From Paraspadella gotoi (taxonomy: Eukaryota > Chaetognatha), in the NCBI GenBank assembly GCA_051294375.1, contig JBJCIZ010000868.1, positions 1 to 64,000 on the forward strand: a stretch of DNA of 64,000 bases, in the 5' to 3' direction. Below are positions 33,068-44,154 of this stretch, in pieces. A program made the translations under genes and the position numbers. Under the pieces are notes generated by a model. The model was not told where the DNA came from, ran no database searches, and saw only the letters and a list, made by a program, of their open reading frames with translations. Position 1 is the first letter of the stretch, and each line of letters opens with the position of its first letter.

Positions 33068-33969
33068 TCATTGAATTGCATCGTCGTTGTCTTCGTCGTC
33101 TTCCGGCGGCTGGAGCATCGTCGGAAGAATGTTCAAAAGGCCGGGAATTGAAGATGATTGACGTCGAGCAACGCGCGGCGTCGTGGAAGACGCGAGTGGC
33201 GCCGCTTCCATTTCCGGAGGCGGGGACATGGGCGGAGGTGCTGAAGCACGACGAGGGCGGCCGCGTGGTCGTGCTTGAGGTGGATCTGGAGGTGCGACTT
33301 CGTCAGTGACGGCGGGTTTGAGTCGATCGACGGAAATAACTTCGACGCCGCGGCCCGGTATTTCAATTTTGAAAGTTTTTGAGCCACGTTCGAGGACGTT
33401 GTAAGGGCCGTCGTAAGGCGGTTGGAGCGGCGTCGAATGTCCGTCGCGTCTGACGTAGACGCGGTCCGCGTCGGCGAGCGTTCCTGGCACGTGAGAAGGT
33501 GGCGCCGCATGCCAAGCGGCGGGCAGGGGCTGCATGAGGGCAACATCCGCTCGGAGGTCATTGAGAATTCGTGCGCGTGCGTCGGCGTCGACGTCGGTTT
33601 CCGGGACCGGAAGTAGCTCGCCAGGAAGAGTCAGCGTCTCGCCGAGCGTCAGTTCTGCGGGGGAGGCGTCTGAGTCTTCTCGCGGGGTTGCGCGGAGGCT
33701 CAAGAGAGTCCATGGAAGCTGCGCTAACCAGTTATGACCGGCGGCGTCGCAGCGGGCGCGAAGGGCTGCCTTCAGTGTTCGGTGGAGACGCTCGACCATC
33801 CCATTGGATTGGGGGTGGTAGGCGGTCGTAGTTGAAGGATCGAAGCCGACTACCGCCGCCACATGGCGCCACAATTCCGATGTGAATTGGGCGCCGCGAT
33901 CGGTGGTGACGACGGAGGGAACGCCGAAACGGGAGACCCAGTTTTGCAAGAAGGCGGCGGCGACGGAGG
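33068..33969 (-). CDS. Gypsy 1 integrase core and C-terminus
   Basis: Integrase catalytic core on the minus strand, entering from the 25-N gap: 'VTTDRGAQFTSELW' contains the second catalytic Asp and 'AYHPQSNGMVERLHR' the catalytic Glu of the D,D-35-E triad. The C-terminal part has the 'PYDGPYNVLERGSKTFKI' GPF/Y-like module, followed by a basic, proline-rich tail to TAA at 33068. About 300 residues are seen. The first catalytic Asp would lie in or beyond the gap, in the noisy stretch 33995-34110. Confidence 0.85.
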
Positions 33970-33994
33970 NNNNNNNNNNNNNNNNNNNNNNNNN
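33970..33994. other. 25-N assembly gap
   Basis: Exactly 25 N, splitting the integrase. Noisy sequence lies immediately on the right side and clean sequence on the left. Confidence 0.95.
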
Positions 33995-35790
33995 CGGGCG
34001 GAAGTGTCCGCGGAGCGGCGCCCGCTTGGCCAGCGGGCGTGAAGAGGTCGATCATGCGTGAGAGATGTGTTGTGGCCGGAAACGCTAGGCAGCGGGCCAA
34101 CCAGAAATCAATGTGTCACGTGCGCGAAACATTTGGGCGGTGGGTTCAAATTGCTGGAGGGGCGCGCGGACGTGGCGCTGCGTGCTTGGCGCGCTGGCAA
34201 AAGTGTCGCACCCTGACGCCGCCCTGCGTGCGACCCGTCGGAAGAGACTGATGGCCACACAAAACGCGTCGTTAATCAGTTTTTGGATGGCGAACTCCGG
34301 GTGAGCGATGCATGTGTGGCTTTCGAAAAACGCGTCGGCGCCATGACGCTGGATACAAGTGGGCGTGCCCCGGGAAGCCAGAGATGTCGCAAATAGCGTC
34401 GTGTTGTGATCGTTAACTGGTTTTTGAGAACGGAAGCGCCGTATGGGGGTCGTTGAGACAAGACGCTGGACCATCCTCTGTCGGCGGCTTGATTCGCCGC
34501 CATTGCTCGATATTGACTTGAAAGGGCGCCGATGGCGTTTGACGGTGGCGGCAATGTCCTCACGTGCTTTTTGCGCGTTCGAGGCTGGTTCACGTGAGCT
34601 GCGGGGATTGGCGGGGGCGAATGGTGCTGGGAGTTGGAGTTGGTGGAGTTGGGCGGTCCGTGAAAGGGCTCGGCGACGAACGTTCGGCCTTTCAGCTAAT
34701 ATTAACGAAGTCGCCGCATGAATTCGGCGATGCCCGCCAACTGGTAAGGTCTGCTCATGGTGTGAGGCTTCGGCCTTCTTCCCGCAGCGCCGAACGAGCC
34801 GATAATGTGGTCGCTGAAAAAGCGTGAAGCGGCGTCCCTTCGAACATTGGCCCGAAACATGGCGGATAGAGGCCGTGGCGGGCGAGGAGTCCTTGTTCCA
34901 AAAGGCGGCCATTTGCGCTGATTTGGTTTCAGTGGCTTTGAATGGAACCCCAGAGGCTGCCACTGGCCCGTTGACCAGCTGTTCGAGGACGGCGCCGGAA
35001 CGGCACGTCGGAGGCGTCGACAGTGAGAGAAAGAGGAGCGCCGTCGATTGAATGTACCAGCATAGTGGGTCCGGCGAGGGCGTCTTTGATCGCCTTGAAA
35101 GCGGCGTCTTGGGGCGCCGCCACTTGAACGTGCGCGCGGTTGCCGCGAAGAACTTCAAGGAGGGGGTCTAGAATGATGAGCGGCGTGGGACGAAACGGCG
35201 GTAATAATTGAAAGAACCCCGAGGAAGAGTATGTCGCGTTGGAGTTCTTTGATGGTGGTGGGCGGTGGCCATTGTACGCAAACGCCTCCACCTTTCGCTG
35301 AAGTGGGCTGACCACCATTTTTGTCGACGTTGAGCCAAGAAACTCTAGCTGGAGAGCCGAAACGCACTTGGCGCCGATTTGACAATGAGGCCATTGTCGG
35401 CGAGGGCGTTGAAAGAGCGCTTGGAGATCCTCTTGGTGCTCCTCGTGTGAATGAGATGACACAAGGAGGTCCGTGCTAAGTAGAACGAAGATGTGGGGGA
35501 TGCCGGTCAGGGACTTGATCCATCATGCGTTGAAAGTCCTGAACCGCAATTTTTTTAGCCCGAATAGGCATGAAGAGAAATTCGTAGAGCCCAATGGCGT
35601 AATTACGCGTTTTGTGCGGTCTTCCTTCGCGACGGGATCTGAATGATACCCCTTGGCAGAGGTCGATCTTCGAGAAGACCGTCTTCCGGCAACGTCGGCG
35701 TTTGAAATCCATTAGGTGAGGATCGGGTAGCGGTCGTCAACGTGACGCCATTGAGGCGCCGATAATCGCCGCAAGGACGAAGAGACCATC
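33995..35790 (-). repeat. Noisy duplicate of gypsy 1 RT-RNase H-integrase segment
   Basis: From about 34171 to 35790 this repeats 35791-37373 in the same orientation with many small insertions and deletions (about 1620 versus 1583 bp). The part nearest the gap (33995-34170) continues into the integrase and has no clean counterpart. The junction at 35790 joins the zinc-finger region of integrase ('CQRAKTQRHN') back to the reverse transcriptase motif 'SLRPCGDYRRLNGVT', which makes no biological sense in one polyprotein. Frames are shattered here. Confidence 0.9.
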
Positions 35791-38229
35791 GGTTGTGGCG
35801 CTGCGTCTTGGCGCGCTGGCAAGTGTCGCATGACGCCGCCCATCGTGCGACGTCGGAAGAGACTGATGGCCACACAAAACGCGTCGTTACGAGTTTTTTG
35901 GATGCGCGAACTCCCGGGTGAGCGATGCCATGTGTGGCGTCGAAAACGCGTCGGCGCCATGACGCTGGAACAAGTGGGCGTGCCCGGGAGCCAGAGATGT
36001 CGCAAATGAGCGTCGTGTTGCTGATCGGAACTGTTTTGAGACGGAGCGCCGTATGGGGGTCGTTGAGAAGACGCTGGACATCCTCGTCGGCGGCTTGATC
36101 GGCCGCCATTGCCTCGAAATTGACTTGAAGGGCGCCGATGGCGTTGACGGTGGCGGCAATGTCCTCACGTGCTTTTTGCGCGTTCGAGGCTGGTTCACGG
36201 TGAGCTGCGGGGATTGGCGGGGGCGATGGTGTGGGAGTTGGAGTTGAAGTTGGAGTTGGCGGTCGTGAAAGGGCGTCGGCGACGACGTTCGCCTTTCCAG
36301 CTATATGACGAATGTCGCCCGTGAATTCGGCGATGCCCGCCAACTGGTAGGTCTGCCTCATGGTGTGAGGCTCGGCCTTCTTCCGCAGCGCCGGAACGAG
36401 CGATATGTGGTCGCTGAAAAGCGTGAAGCGGCGTCCCTTCGAACATTGGCCCGAAACATGGCGGATAGAGGCCGTGGCGGGCGAGGAGTCCTTGTTCCAA
36501 AAGGCGGCCATTTGCGCTGATTTGGTTTCAGTGGCTTTGAATGGAACCCCAGAGGCTGCCACTGGCCCGTTGACCAGCTGTTCGAGGACGGCGCCGACGG
36601 CGACGTCGGAGGCGTCGACAGTGAGAGAAAGAGGAGCGCCGTCGATTGAATGTACCAGCATAGTGGAGTCGGCGAGGGCGTCTTTGATCGCCTTGAAAGC
36701 GGCGTCTTGGGGCGCCGCCCACTTGAGTGCGCGCGGTTTGCCGCGAAGAACTTCAAGGAGGGGGTCTAGATGATGAGCGGCGTGGGGAACGAAACGGCGG
36801 TAATAATTGAAGACCCCGAGGAAGCGTTGGAGTTCTTTGATGGTGGTGGGCGTGGCCATTGTACGCAACGCCTCCACCTTCGCTGGAAGTGGGCTGACAC
36901 CATTTTTGTCGACGTTGTAGCCAAGAAACTCTAGGCTGGAGGCGCCGAAAACGCACTTGGCGCGATTGACAATGAGGCCATTGTCGGCGAGGGCGTTGAA
37001 GACGCGCTTGAGATCTTCTTGGTGCTCCTCGTGTGAATGAGATGCCACAAGGAGGTCGTCTAAGTAGACGAAGATGTGGGGGATGCCGGTCAGGACTTGA
37101 TCCATCATGCGTTGAAAGTCCTGACCGGCATTTTTTAGCCCGAATGGCATGAAGAGAAATTCGTAGAGCCCAAATGGCGTAATTATCGCGGTTTTGTGGC
37201 GGTCTTCCTTCGCGACGGGGATCTGATGATACCCCTTGCAGAGGTCGATCTTCGAGAAGACCGTCTTCCCGGCAACGTCGGCGTTGAAATCCATTAGGTG
37301 ACGGATCGGGTAGCGGTCGTCAACGGTGACGCCATTGAGGCGCCGATAATCGCCGCAAGGACGAAGAGAGCCATCGGGTTTACGTGTCACATGGAGGGGC
37401 GACGCCCAAGCCGAAGTGGATCGTCGGATTATGCCGAGTTCCAACATTTTTTCGAACTCGGCCTTGGCGGCGGCGAGTTGATCAGGGGCGAGGCGGCGGG
37501 CGCGGGCGAAGACGGGCGGACCTTTCGTGGGTATGTGGTGTTCGACGCCGTGTTTGGGCGGCGCCGAGTTAAAGACGAGTTTTGTGAGTTCCGGTCGCTC
37601 ATCGAGAAGCGTGGAGTAGGCGTCACGGACGTGCAGAACGCGAGGTGGCGCCGCGGCTGAGGCGGCGTCGTGGGCATGGCCAGAGATGACCATATAATCG
37701 TCGAGGTCAAGAAGGATACGGCGTTGATGATCGACGCCGAGATGATGTTCCATTAAAAAATCGGCTCCGAGAATGGGCGTGGCAACGTCGGCGATGATGA
37801 NNNNNNNNNNNNNNNNNNNNNNNNNNNNNNNNNNNNNNNNNNNNNNNNNNNNNNNNNNNNNNNNNNNNNNNNNNNNNNNNNNNNNNNNNNNNNNNNNNNN
37901 NNNNNNNNNNNNNNNNNNNNNNNNNNNNNNNNNNNNNNNNNNNNNNNNNNNNNNNNNNNNNNNNNNNNNNNNNNNNNNNNNNNNNNNNNNNNNNNNNNNN
38001 NNNNNNNNNNNNNNNNNNNNNNNNNNNNNNNNNNNNNNNNNNNNNNNNNNNNNNNNNNNNNNNNNNNNNNNNNNNNNCGCCGGCGTTGGCGTTTGACGGC
38101 GCCATTGGGCATGGGCGTCCGTCACGATTCGTCCCGTGGCATTTGAAGGCGTTGGAGCCGAAATTGTAATGGTAGAAGCATTTAGCTTCACCCATTGGCG
38201 GTTCGCGGTGTGGCGGGGAGCGAGGCGTC
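35791..38229 (-). CDS. pol: Gypsy 1 pol: protease, reverse transcriptase, RNase H, integrase N-terminus
   Basis: One long minus-strand frame interrupted by 277 N (37801-38077). In order: retropepsin end 'ILGADFLMEHH'; reverse transcriptase with 'KIDLCKGYHQIPV', 'FGLYEFLFMPFGLKNAG' and catalytic 'FVYLDDLLVAS'; RNase H starting 'LSLTVDASDVAVG' and ending in 'HIAGKANVVADALSR'; then the integrase zinc finger 'THGIAHPG...CDTCQRAK'. No stops or frameshifts are visible in this clean copy, so it was recently functional. The protease active-site DTG/DSG triplet falls in the N gap. Confidence 0.9.
37801..38077. other. 277-N gap in gypsy 1 pol
   Basis: N run over the protease region. Confidence 0.95.
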
Positions 38230-39407
38230 ANNNNNNNNNNNNNNNNNNNNNNNNNNNNNNNNNNNNNNNNNNNNNNNNNNNNNNNNNNNNNNNNNNNNNN
38301 NNNNNNNNNNNNNNNNNNNNNNNNNNNNNNNNNNNNNNNNNNNNNNNNNNNNNNNNNNNNNNNNNNNNNNNNNNNNNNNNNNNNNNNNNNNNGCTGCTGC
38401 GAAAAAGGGCGTTGCGTTGAGCGCGGCGGCGGCCGGCGGACTGCGTTCGCATAAGAAAAGGCGGCATCGTCGGCGTCAGTTGATTCATTTGGAGTCTCCA
38501 GTGGCTCGTCCGCTGTGACCTCAATGGAGTTGACGGCGTTCACCGAGGTTGAGGCGCGGTCGGAGCTGCGAAGTTGGCCAGAAGGGAGAAAAAACTCGTC
38601 GGCGTCTTTGGCGATGTCGACGGGCTTCTTGTCCTTCCTGACGGCGTGTTCTCTCATGCTCTGAGGAAGAGCGGCAGCCAATATGGCGGCCTTGATGTGA
38701 TCGATGGTGAGGCCTTCAAGGACGGCGTCAATCGCAGAGAGGTGTTGAGAGGGGGTGACGCCTTTCAGCGACGTCATCTTCAGCGCCTTTGCGGCGCGTC
38801 TGTTGGCATCTTCACCATATATGTCTTTCAAGTGGGCGACGAGGTTGTTATGGGCGTCGGGACCTTCATCAATGCGCAAGGCATGTGGAATAAGCCGGTG
38901 GCGGGAGATGGGGATGGCACTGAGGATTTGCGCCTTCTTCTCTGCCGGATTGGTGACGCTGGTGGCGCCGAATTCCACAGCGGTGTGGTCCAGCCACTCT
39001 TCAATGTGGTCGGGATCAAAAGTCGTCAGCTTTGGGTTCCGTCTTCTTGCAGGGGCGTCGGAGGCAGGTCGGGGGCGGACTGCGTCGTCAGCGTGGTTGG
39101 CGTCGCTGGTGCCATTGTTTTCATTCGGAGGTAGTTCCGTTGATGCGGTGCTTGCATCTGCTGATGGAGGGTTTGGTCTCTCTGTGACCGAGGCGAGTCT
39201 CGCGTTCATCTCAAAGAACATTTCAAAAAGTTTTTCAATTTTGCTTTCGAGGTTAGGGACAGATGTTGAGGAGGCGGCGTCGTGAAATGCGTCGTCGCGG
39301 ACGGCGCCGTCAGAATGTGAGGCGTTGCGCGTTGTTACTGGCATTGTGTCTATTTCTTCGTCGGCGGGAGATGGAGGACGTAAAGTACTTGGACGGCGGG
39401 ACATCAA
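38078..39407 (-). CDS. gag: Gypsy 1 gag
   Basis: Minus-strand frame from ATG near 39350 (an upstream ATG at 39407 is also in frame) into the 163-N gap and beyond. The N-terminus has a coiled-coil-like segment; the middle 'DPDHIEEWLDHTAVEFGA' to 'LTIDHIKAAILAAALP' is the capsid-like domain of this arthropod-type gypsy group. A 'CFYHYNFGSNAFKC' zinc element replaces the usual CCHC knuckle. Gag and pol share the region near 38190 in different frames, so a frameshift may link them. Confidence 0.8.
38230..38392. other. 163-N gap in gypsy 1 gag
   Basis: N run inside the gag gene. Confidence 0.95.
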
Positions 39408-39501
39408 GGAGAAAGAAAGAAAATGAGTTGAGATATTTTATGTTTTTTTTTTTGTTTTTTTTTCTTTTGTGTGTGTGTTTTTTCACGGGGCTCACCACGT
39501 A

Positions 39502-39714
39502 TGGACGACACAAGTTTCAGAGTAAGAATGATTTATTCTTTCAACATGGTTAATAACAATAACAGTTAAAAGCTCAGATGCTAAGTCTATAACAATGGAT
39601 ATTTACAGGGTCAAAGTTTGACCATAAGGGGAAGAGCAATACAATCGAGGGTAAGGTTGAAATATAGGTCAAATGGTTTGGCCGAGGTTGCGTGTTGTTA
39701 ATTGTTCGTCCACA
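39502..39714 (-). repeat. 5' LTR of gypsy 1
   Basis: 213 bp, matching 32811-33020 except for a few single-base indels. The primer-binding-site-like sequence lies just left of it (39483-39500). Confidence 0.9.
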
Positions 39715-39721
39715 ACAACAC

Positions 39722-39805
39722 TTTTTTGTAAATCATTTGGCCGAGTGCTTAGCGCGCCGAATTTCAACGTTAAGAAAGAGGTTTCAGGTTCAAATCTGGC
39801 TGAAG
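39722..39805 (+). repeat. tRNA-related SINE-like head
   Basis: 'tggccgagtgcttagcgcgc' resembles a tRNA D-arm/A box, and 'ggttcaaatct' 45 bp later a B box, as in Leu/Ser-type tRNAs. The anticodon stem cannot be folded convincingly and no mature acceptor pairing is seen, so this is more likely a tRNA-derived SINE head or tRNA relic than a tRNA gene. Confidence 0.4.
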
Positions 39806-40014
39806 TTTCTTTTTACCAAAAGTACTGATGTCCAAAAATTGGTCATAGAGCAATGGCTTACCAAAGGGGGAGTAGCCATATGTGACCTCGATATCTCTTT
39901 AAAATTATCATTTGTACTCAAGTTACAGAGCTTGCCGTCTCAGAAATTCTAGACGAATGCTACTGTAGCTTATCGAGAAAGAAATCGAGCCAGAGTCGGA
40001 TTTTTTAAAAGTAA

Positions 40015-40019
40015 TTCTT

Positions 40020-40055
<36 letters not shown>

Positions 40056-40235
40056 CTCTCTTTTTTAGTAGGTATAAAAAGCGGGTCCTAGGGGACTGGA
40101 AAAACTGTGGGACCATTTCTGGGGGACGAAGTTGAACGGGACCATCTCAGTGGGACGATCGTAGTGGGACGTAGTGGAGCGGGATGAAGTTGAGCGGGAC
40201 GATCTCAGCAGGACGATCATCGGTGGGAGGGAAAC
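40015..40235. repeat. (CT)n run followed by 'gtgggacgatctcag' repeats
   Basis: A CT microsatellite (40018-40055) and then about eight imperfect copies of a 12-18 bp GGGAC-containing unit. Confidence 0.7.
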
Positions 40236-40605
40236 TTACCTAGCGTGACAGTTTAATTAACGGACACGCGACGAGTGACCTTAGTGACCCGTCGCGTTTT
40301 GGTGACAGATGGTATTAAAGGTCAAATCTCACACTTTGTTTAGGATTCATTGTTTATGATTGACAGTTGTCTGTGCGGGTGACAAACGAGGTTCACGGTC
40401 AATTTTTTTTTAATCTTCACCCTATGATTGATTGCTCGCGAGTACTCGCGAGTGTGACAGCCAAAGGTCAAATTTTCAAGGTTTATTTCGCGTGTTTGGT
40501 GCGAAGAGAATAATGGAAAGCTTTGATTTGCGCTGGCCTCACCCAACGCGAGCCATTTTGTCAGGTTTGTTTGTTTACATTATTGAGAATTTATTTTAGT
40601 TTTTA

Positions 40606-40805
40606 AATATTAGGAATTGTTTATTGTTTGCCAATACAACGATTTTTATTGTCAATAGAACATGTTTCGACTCTGTTTATTCGAGTCTTCATCAGCTTTG
40701 AAAAAAACGTTATCAAAATGCTCTACACATTAATGTAGAGTCGAAACATGTTCTATTGACAATAAAAATCGTTGTATTGGCAAACAATAAACAATTCCTA
40801 ATATT
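40606..40805 (-). mobile_element. Second hammerhead-bearing inverted-repeat unit
   Basis: Two arms of about 69 bp (40606-40674 and 40737-40805) in inverted orientation, each with 'ttgccaatacaacgattttt', around a 62-bp centre. The layout matches the insertion at 31500-31708, but the arm sequences differ. The hammerhead core lies at the left-arm/centre border on the minus strand. Confidence 0.6.
40661..40695 (-). ncRNA. Hammerhead ribozyme motif
   Basis: Minus strand: exact CTGATGA, stem II GACTC-gaataaaca-GAGTC, exact GAAAC, then ATGTTC giving a minimal stem III (ACATGT) with UH cleavage position. Both core boxes are perfect, so this is the best ribozyme candidate in the window. Confidence 0.6.
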
Positions 40806-41183
40806 CACTTAGCAACGAAAAGAGAGAAAATAATACAAAGTTTTTAAATAATAATAATTTTTTAATATCTGTAATAAAAAAGTAGGGGACGACTTTTTTA
40901 TGTTAAATAGATCAGTTATTAGCATAGAAAAGATTAAAATATATAATATGTTAAAATATTTACGTTAAGTATTAATTTTCTTGCTATTTATAATCTATTC
41001 CACACGGTCACTTTGCCCTAGCTTTGGCAATGACCTTAGATTGACCGGACACAGTAATAGGGCCGAGGCGACCGTAAGGTCAAGTTGGTCCGGGCGATGA
41101 TAAAAGTGGATCTACTTCTCTTACATCGTCACAATTCTTCACCTTCTCCTCACTTTTATTAATATTATTTTCGTCTTCTACAT

Positions 41184-41200
41184 TGGTGAACCCGACTTAA
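41184..41200 (+). other. Primer-binding-site-like sequence of a second LTR element
   Basis: 'tggtgaacccgactt' follows '...cttctaca' two bases earlier, the way a PBS follows an LTR ending in CA. It is similar to the PBS of gypsy 1. The LTR start upstream cannot be fixed. Confidence 0.4.
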
Positions 41201-41904
41201 GATAAGTAGCCTTCTGATTTATACTAATACTGATTGATTGATTTATGATCGGATTGATCGAGTAATTGATCGATTATTTTATTTAATTAGTGGAAAAGAT
41301 TCACTCAGTTTCATTGCCTATTTTCGCGATCAGTTTATTTTCGATTTTTGGCGCATTTTTCTTCAAAGAATTTTCAATTTCAAAAATTAAACGATTTTTC
41401 GAAATTTCTATTTTTCTCAGTCGCGCGCGTCCCACATTTTCGTTTTTTTAAAGTCCAACATTTCGTCTCGTCTACCATCTTCTACCTGGATTACCTCATC
41501 AAAGCTCAAGATTAATTTTTTTTATTAGGCGTTTTCAACGATTTCTCTTGAGCTCAATTTTGAATTTTTTGAAATACGATACTAACCCTAATCAATTCTT
41601 ATCCCTTTTTTGAAAAAATTTATAATTAGCTCTAAGTTTTAAAATTTAACTTTTTTTAAAATCTAACCTACGGTATTGTGAAAAACCGTCTCGCCAATGC
41701 GTTTTTCATTTTACTGCGCCGTTTAAGCAAGTTTTATCAGAAATTTTGCTAGCTCTATTGCTATAGAACAATTATGCGAAAATTTTTCTTTCTGATTTTT
41801 CCCTTGATTAAAAATATTGAAAAAATTTTTGACTTTTCTGTTCGGCGCAGATTTAGACATTAATACAGTAAATATTTTACAGCCAGCACTTCCTGCAGAT
41901 CATC

Positions 41905-42877
41905 ATGGAACACATCTTGGATCTCGAAGCTCCCCAAGGACGTGGAACCCGCCGCGCCTCCACCTCGCCGTCAGCAGAGAACCTCAAACGACGCTGCACA
42001 GAGGACGTCGTCACGCCACCCACCATCACCGTCGAGCAGGACCCCACCACCGACCTCATCACTCCACCATCGCCGACCAAGATGACGCCTTCAAGACGCC
42101 GCGTGGCGATCAAACCAGGGTAAAGAGCGTTTACACACCCCCCCCAATCCAATGTCGGCTCCCTTTGAACCGTACCAGGATCTTCAAATGGGCTTATTAC
42201 CACCTTCAACAACAGGATCCTGGGATTGGAGGCAAAACAGGATAGTTTCAATGCGAGCGTAAAGACATCAATAGAATACCTCACATCACAGGTTCAGCGC
42301 CTGCTAGCAGCTCAGCAGGCACCACCGGCGATGCCGCACAGGTCCACAGGCGACCTCAACCAAAGATTGTGCCAGTTCGCAGGGCAGCAACACCCGTTCG
42401 ACGCCGACGCGGTAGGAGCCTCCTCCACCGTACCCATGGATTATCAGACGTCATGCACCAACCGTTCCAAGACGCCTAAGTTGCCGCCTTTTGATGTCGG
42501 CAACATCCGAGCCTGGCTTGCTGCAGTCGAGGGGAGTTTCCACCTCGCTGCAGTTGTGGATGAGCAGCACAAAAAGATGCACCCGCAGGAGCATCAGGTG
42601 TTGGTCAAGGGTTTTTACACCAATGACCACCCTGTCTCAGGTGGGTATCAGGCCCTGAAAAGGCACCTGTCTGAGCTGTTCGCCGAGAAGCCCCGGCAGA
42701 AGGCACAGAAGCTCCTAGGTCATCACTTCCTCGCAGGACGCACTCCTTCGCAGTTTGTGGCCGCACAGCGCGCTGAGGTCGAATCCCTGACGATCGACCA
42801 TCTCCTCAACGCGATCCTGTCTGAGGTCCTCCCAGCCCACGTGGCCGGAAGGGTAGTCAGTGATGGGGATGAGACCA
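41905..42877 (+). pseudogene. gag: Gypsy-type gag fragment, cut by an LTR
   Basis: Plus-strand gag: ATG at 41905, frame broken at 42121 (TAA), resumed from about 42226. 'FDVGNIRAWLAAVEGSF' to 'LTIDHLLNAILSEVLP' is homologous to the capsid-like region of gypsy 1 gag, but clearly another family. The coding sequence stops abruptly at 42876, where a truncated LTR begins; the last six codons of the open frame belong to that LTR. The zinc-binding end and pol are missing. Confidence 0.7.
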
Positions 42878-43118
42878 ATTTCTTTTATACTTTTAATTGA
42901 AACAGTCTACAAAGCCTATTGGCTGATAATTACAAGTTGCAATGTACATTGAATGCGCAGATGACGATTTTGGGGGTAGGGCCCAAAATCGCCGTCTCCC
43001 ATTGGACGATAATTATTTAATTATTTTACACCAATCAGATACGTCTGCCTCTGGTGGCCAGCTCAGAAACTAGTATTTATAACTTTTCCCTTTACGAGTT
43101 TTACGATGACAATAATGG

Positions 43119-43150
<32 letters not shown>

Positions 43151-43170
43151 GGGGGTGTTTACCCTTTACA
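42876..43170. repeat. Truncated LTR related to gypsy 2
   Basis: 295 bp nearly identical (a handful of differences) to 55076-55368, the outer two thirds of the gypsy 2 LTR. The remaining 157 bp are absent. It interrupts a gag gene of another element. It includes a (GA)n run and ends in 'accctttaca'. Confidence 0.85.
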
Positions 43171-44150
43171 ACCCTCCCCCCCAAGGAGAGAAAAAAGGTG
43201 AGTAACCTTTTTTCGTACATGTATATCCTTTTCACTTAATTTAAACGATCCTTTCTCTCACAAATAATATTTTTGTTGTCCCATTCATTTTATTTTCACC
43301 TTGACCTCGCTTCTTTCCATTTATTAACTCTTTTTTCGACATGACCACCAGACGCACAGTTCTACAATACGTAAGTATTACTATCACGGAATACGTAATT
43401 TCTTTAGGTAAAGTTTAAAATAACAAATTCAACATGTCAAAATAATCGAAAATCACAGAAATAAAATTCTAGTTCAGTAACGTAATCTCAATTAAATTGT
43501 TGATAAACAAACATAAATTGACGAGAATTATAGCACGAGATAATTTTGGGAACACAAAAAAAAGCAAGTAAATATCAAGTAAAGATGTCGCTTACATCTT
43601 GCATTTACTATTCACGATGCAATTTACTCTGGGATTTTTCCAAACTTTATTTTGCATTATTTTGATTTTGAACTTTGCAAAAGGGCAGAATTACGGATAC
43701 GATTACGAAATCGTTTATTATGGTAATACATAGGACTAAGCTCTGACAAAAAAAGGCAGAGGTTTTTTTAATATATTCTCCTTGGAATAAGTATCCTCGT
43801 GAAATAATAGAACGGGAAATAAAAGGTAAAGCGTTTATTGAGAGAGAGGCGTCCAGTAATCAGCAAAATGTAAGAACAACGGGAGAAATGTGTAAAAGTG
43901 AAATCGTGAAAATCAATGAGCCCCGTGAGGAAGAGGACGAGGAATGGGGAGGAAGAAGATGCAGGAGGTGAAGCCCCTCCTCCTCATCGCGCCCCATACT
44001 TTGACCGAGATGGCATCTTTATTTCATAAAAGTCCACTTTACTCTTCTCTATTCGATTCCACCTAATTCCATCAAATTCAACTTTTCTTCTCTATCCGAT
44101 TCCACTTAATTCTATCAAATTCCACTTTTCTTCTCTATCCAATTCTACTT
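43171..44150. other. No gene seen
   Basis: AT-rich DNA. 43735-43785 holds a piece of the dispersed repeat found at 44155 and 57551 ('aggactaagctctgac'). A purine-rich stretch lies at 43800-43985. No coding support. Confidence 0.5.
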
Positions 44151-44154
44151 TATT

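Larger units (their letters stand above)
32811..39714 (-). mobile_element. Ty3/gypsy LTR retrotransposon 1 (both LTRs)
   Basis: Minus-strand element bounded by LTRs of 210 and 213 bp (32811-33020 and 39502-39714) that differ by only a few indels. A purine tract (ggtggggggatg on the minus strand) abuts the 3' LTR, and a primer-binding-site-like TGGTGAGCCCCGTGAA follows the 5' LTR. Gag, protease, reverse transcriptase, RNase H and integrase are recognisable. It holds three N gaps and a noisy internal duplication. I found no clear target-site duplication. It sits inside the host intron. Confidence 0.9.

Noticed and set aside
33076-39553. Plus-strand ORFs antisense to gypsy 1
   Set aside because: They shadow the GC-rich minus-strand gag-pol frames, which carry all the motifs.
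39722-39805. Functional tRNA gene
   Set aside because: A- and B-box-like sequences are present, but the acceptor and anticodon stems do not pair convincingly.
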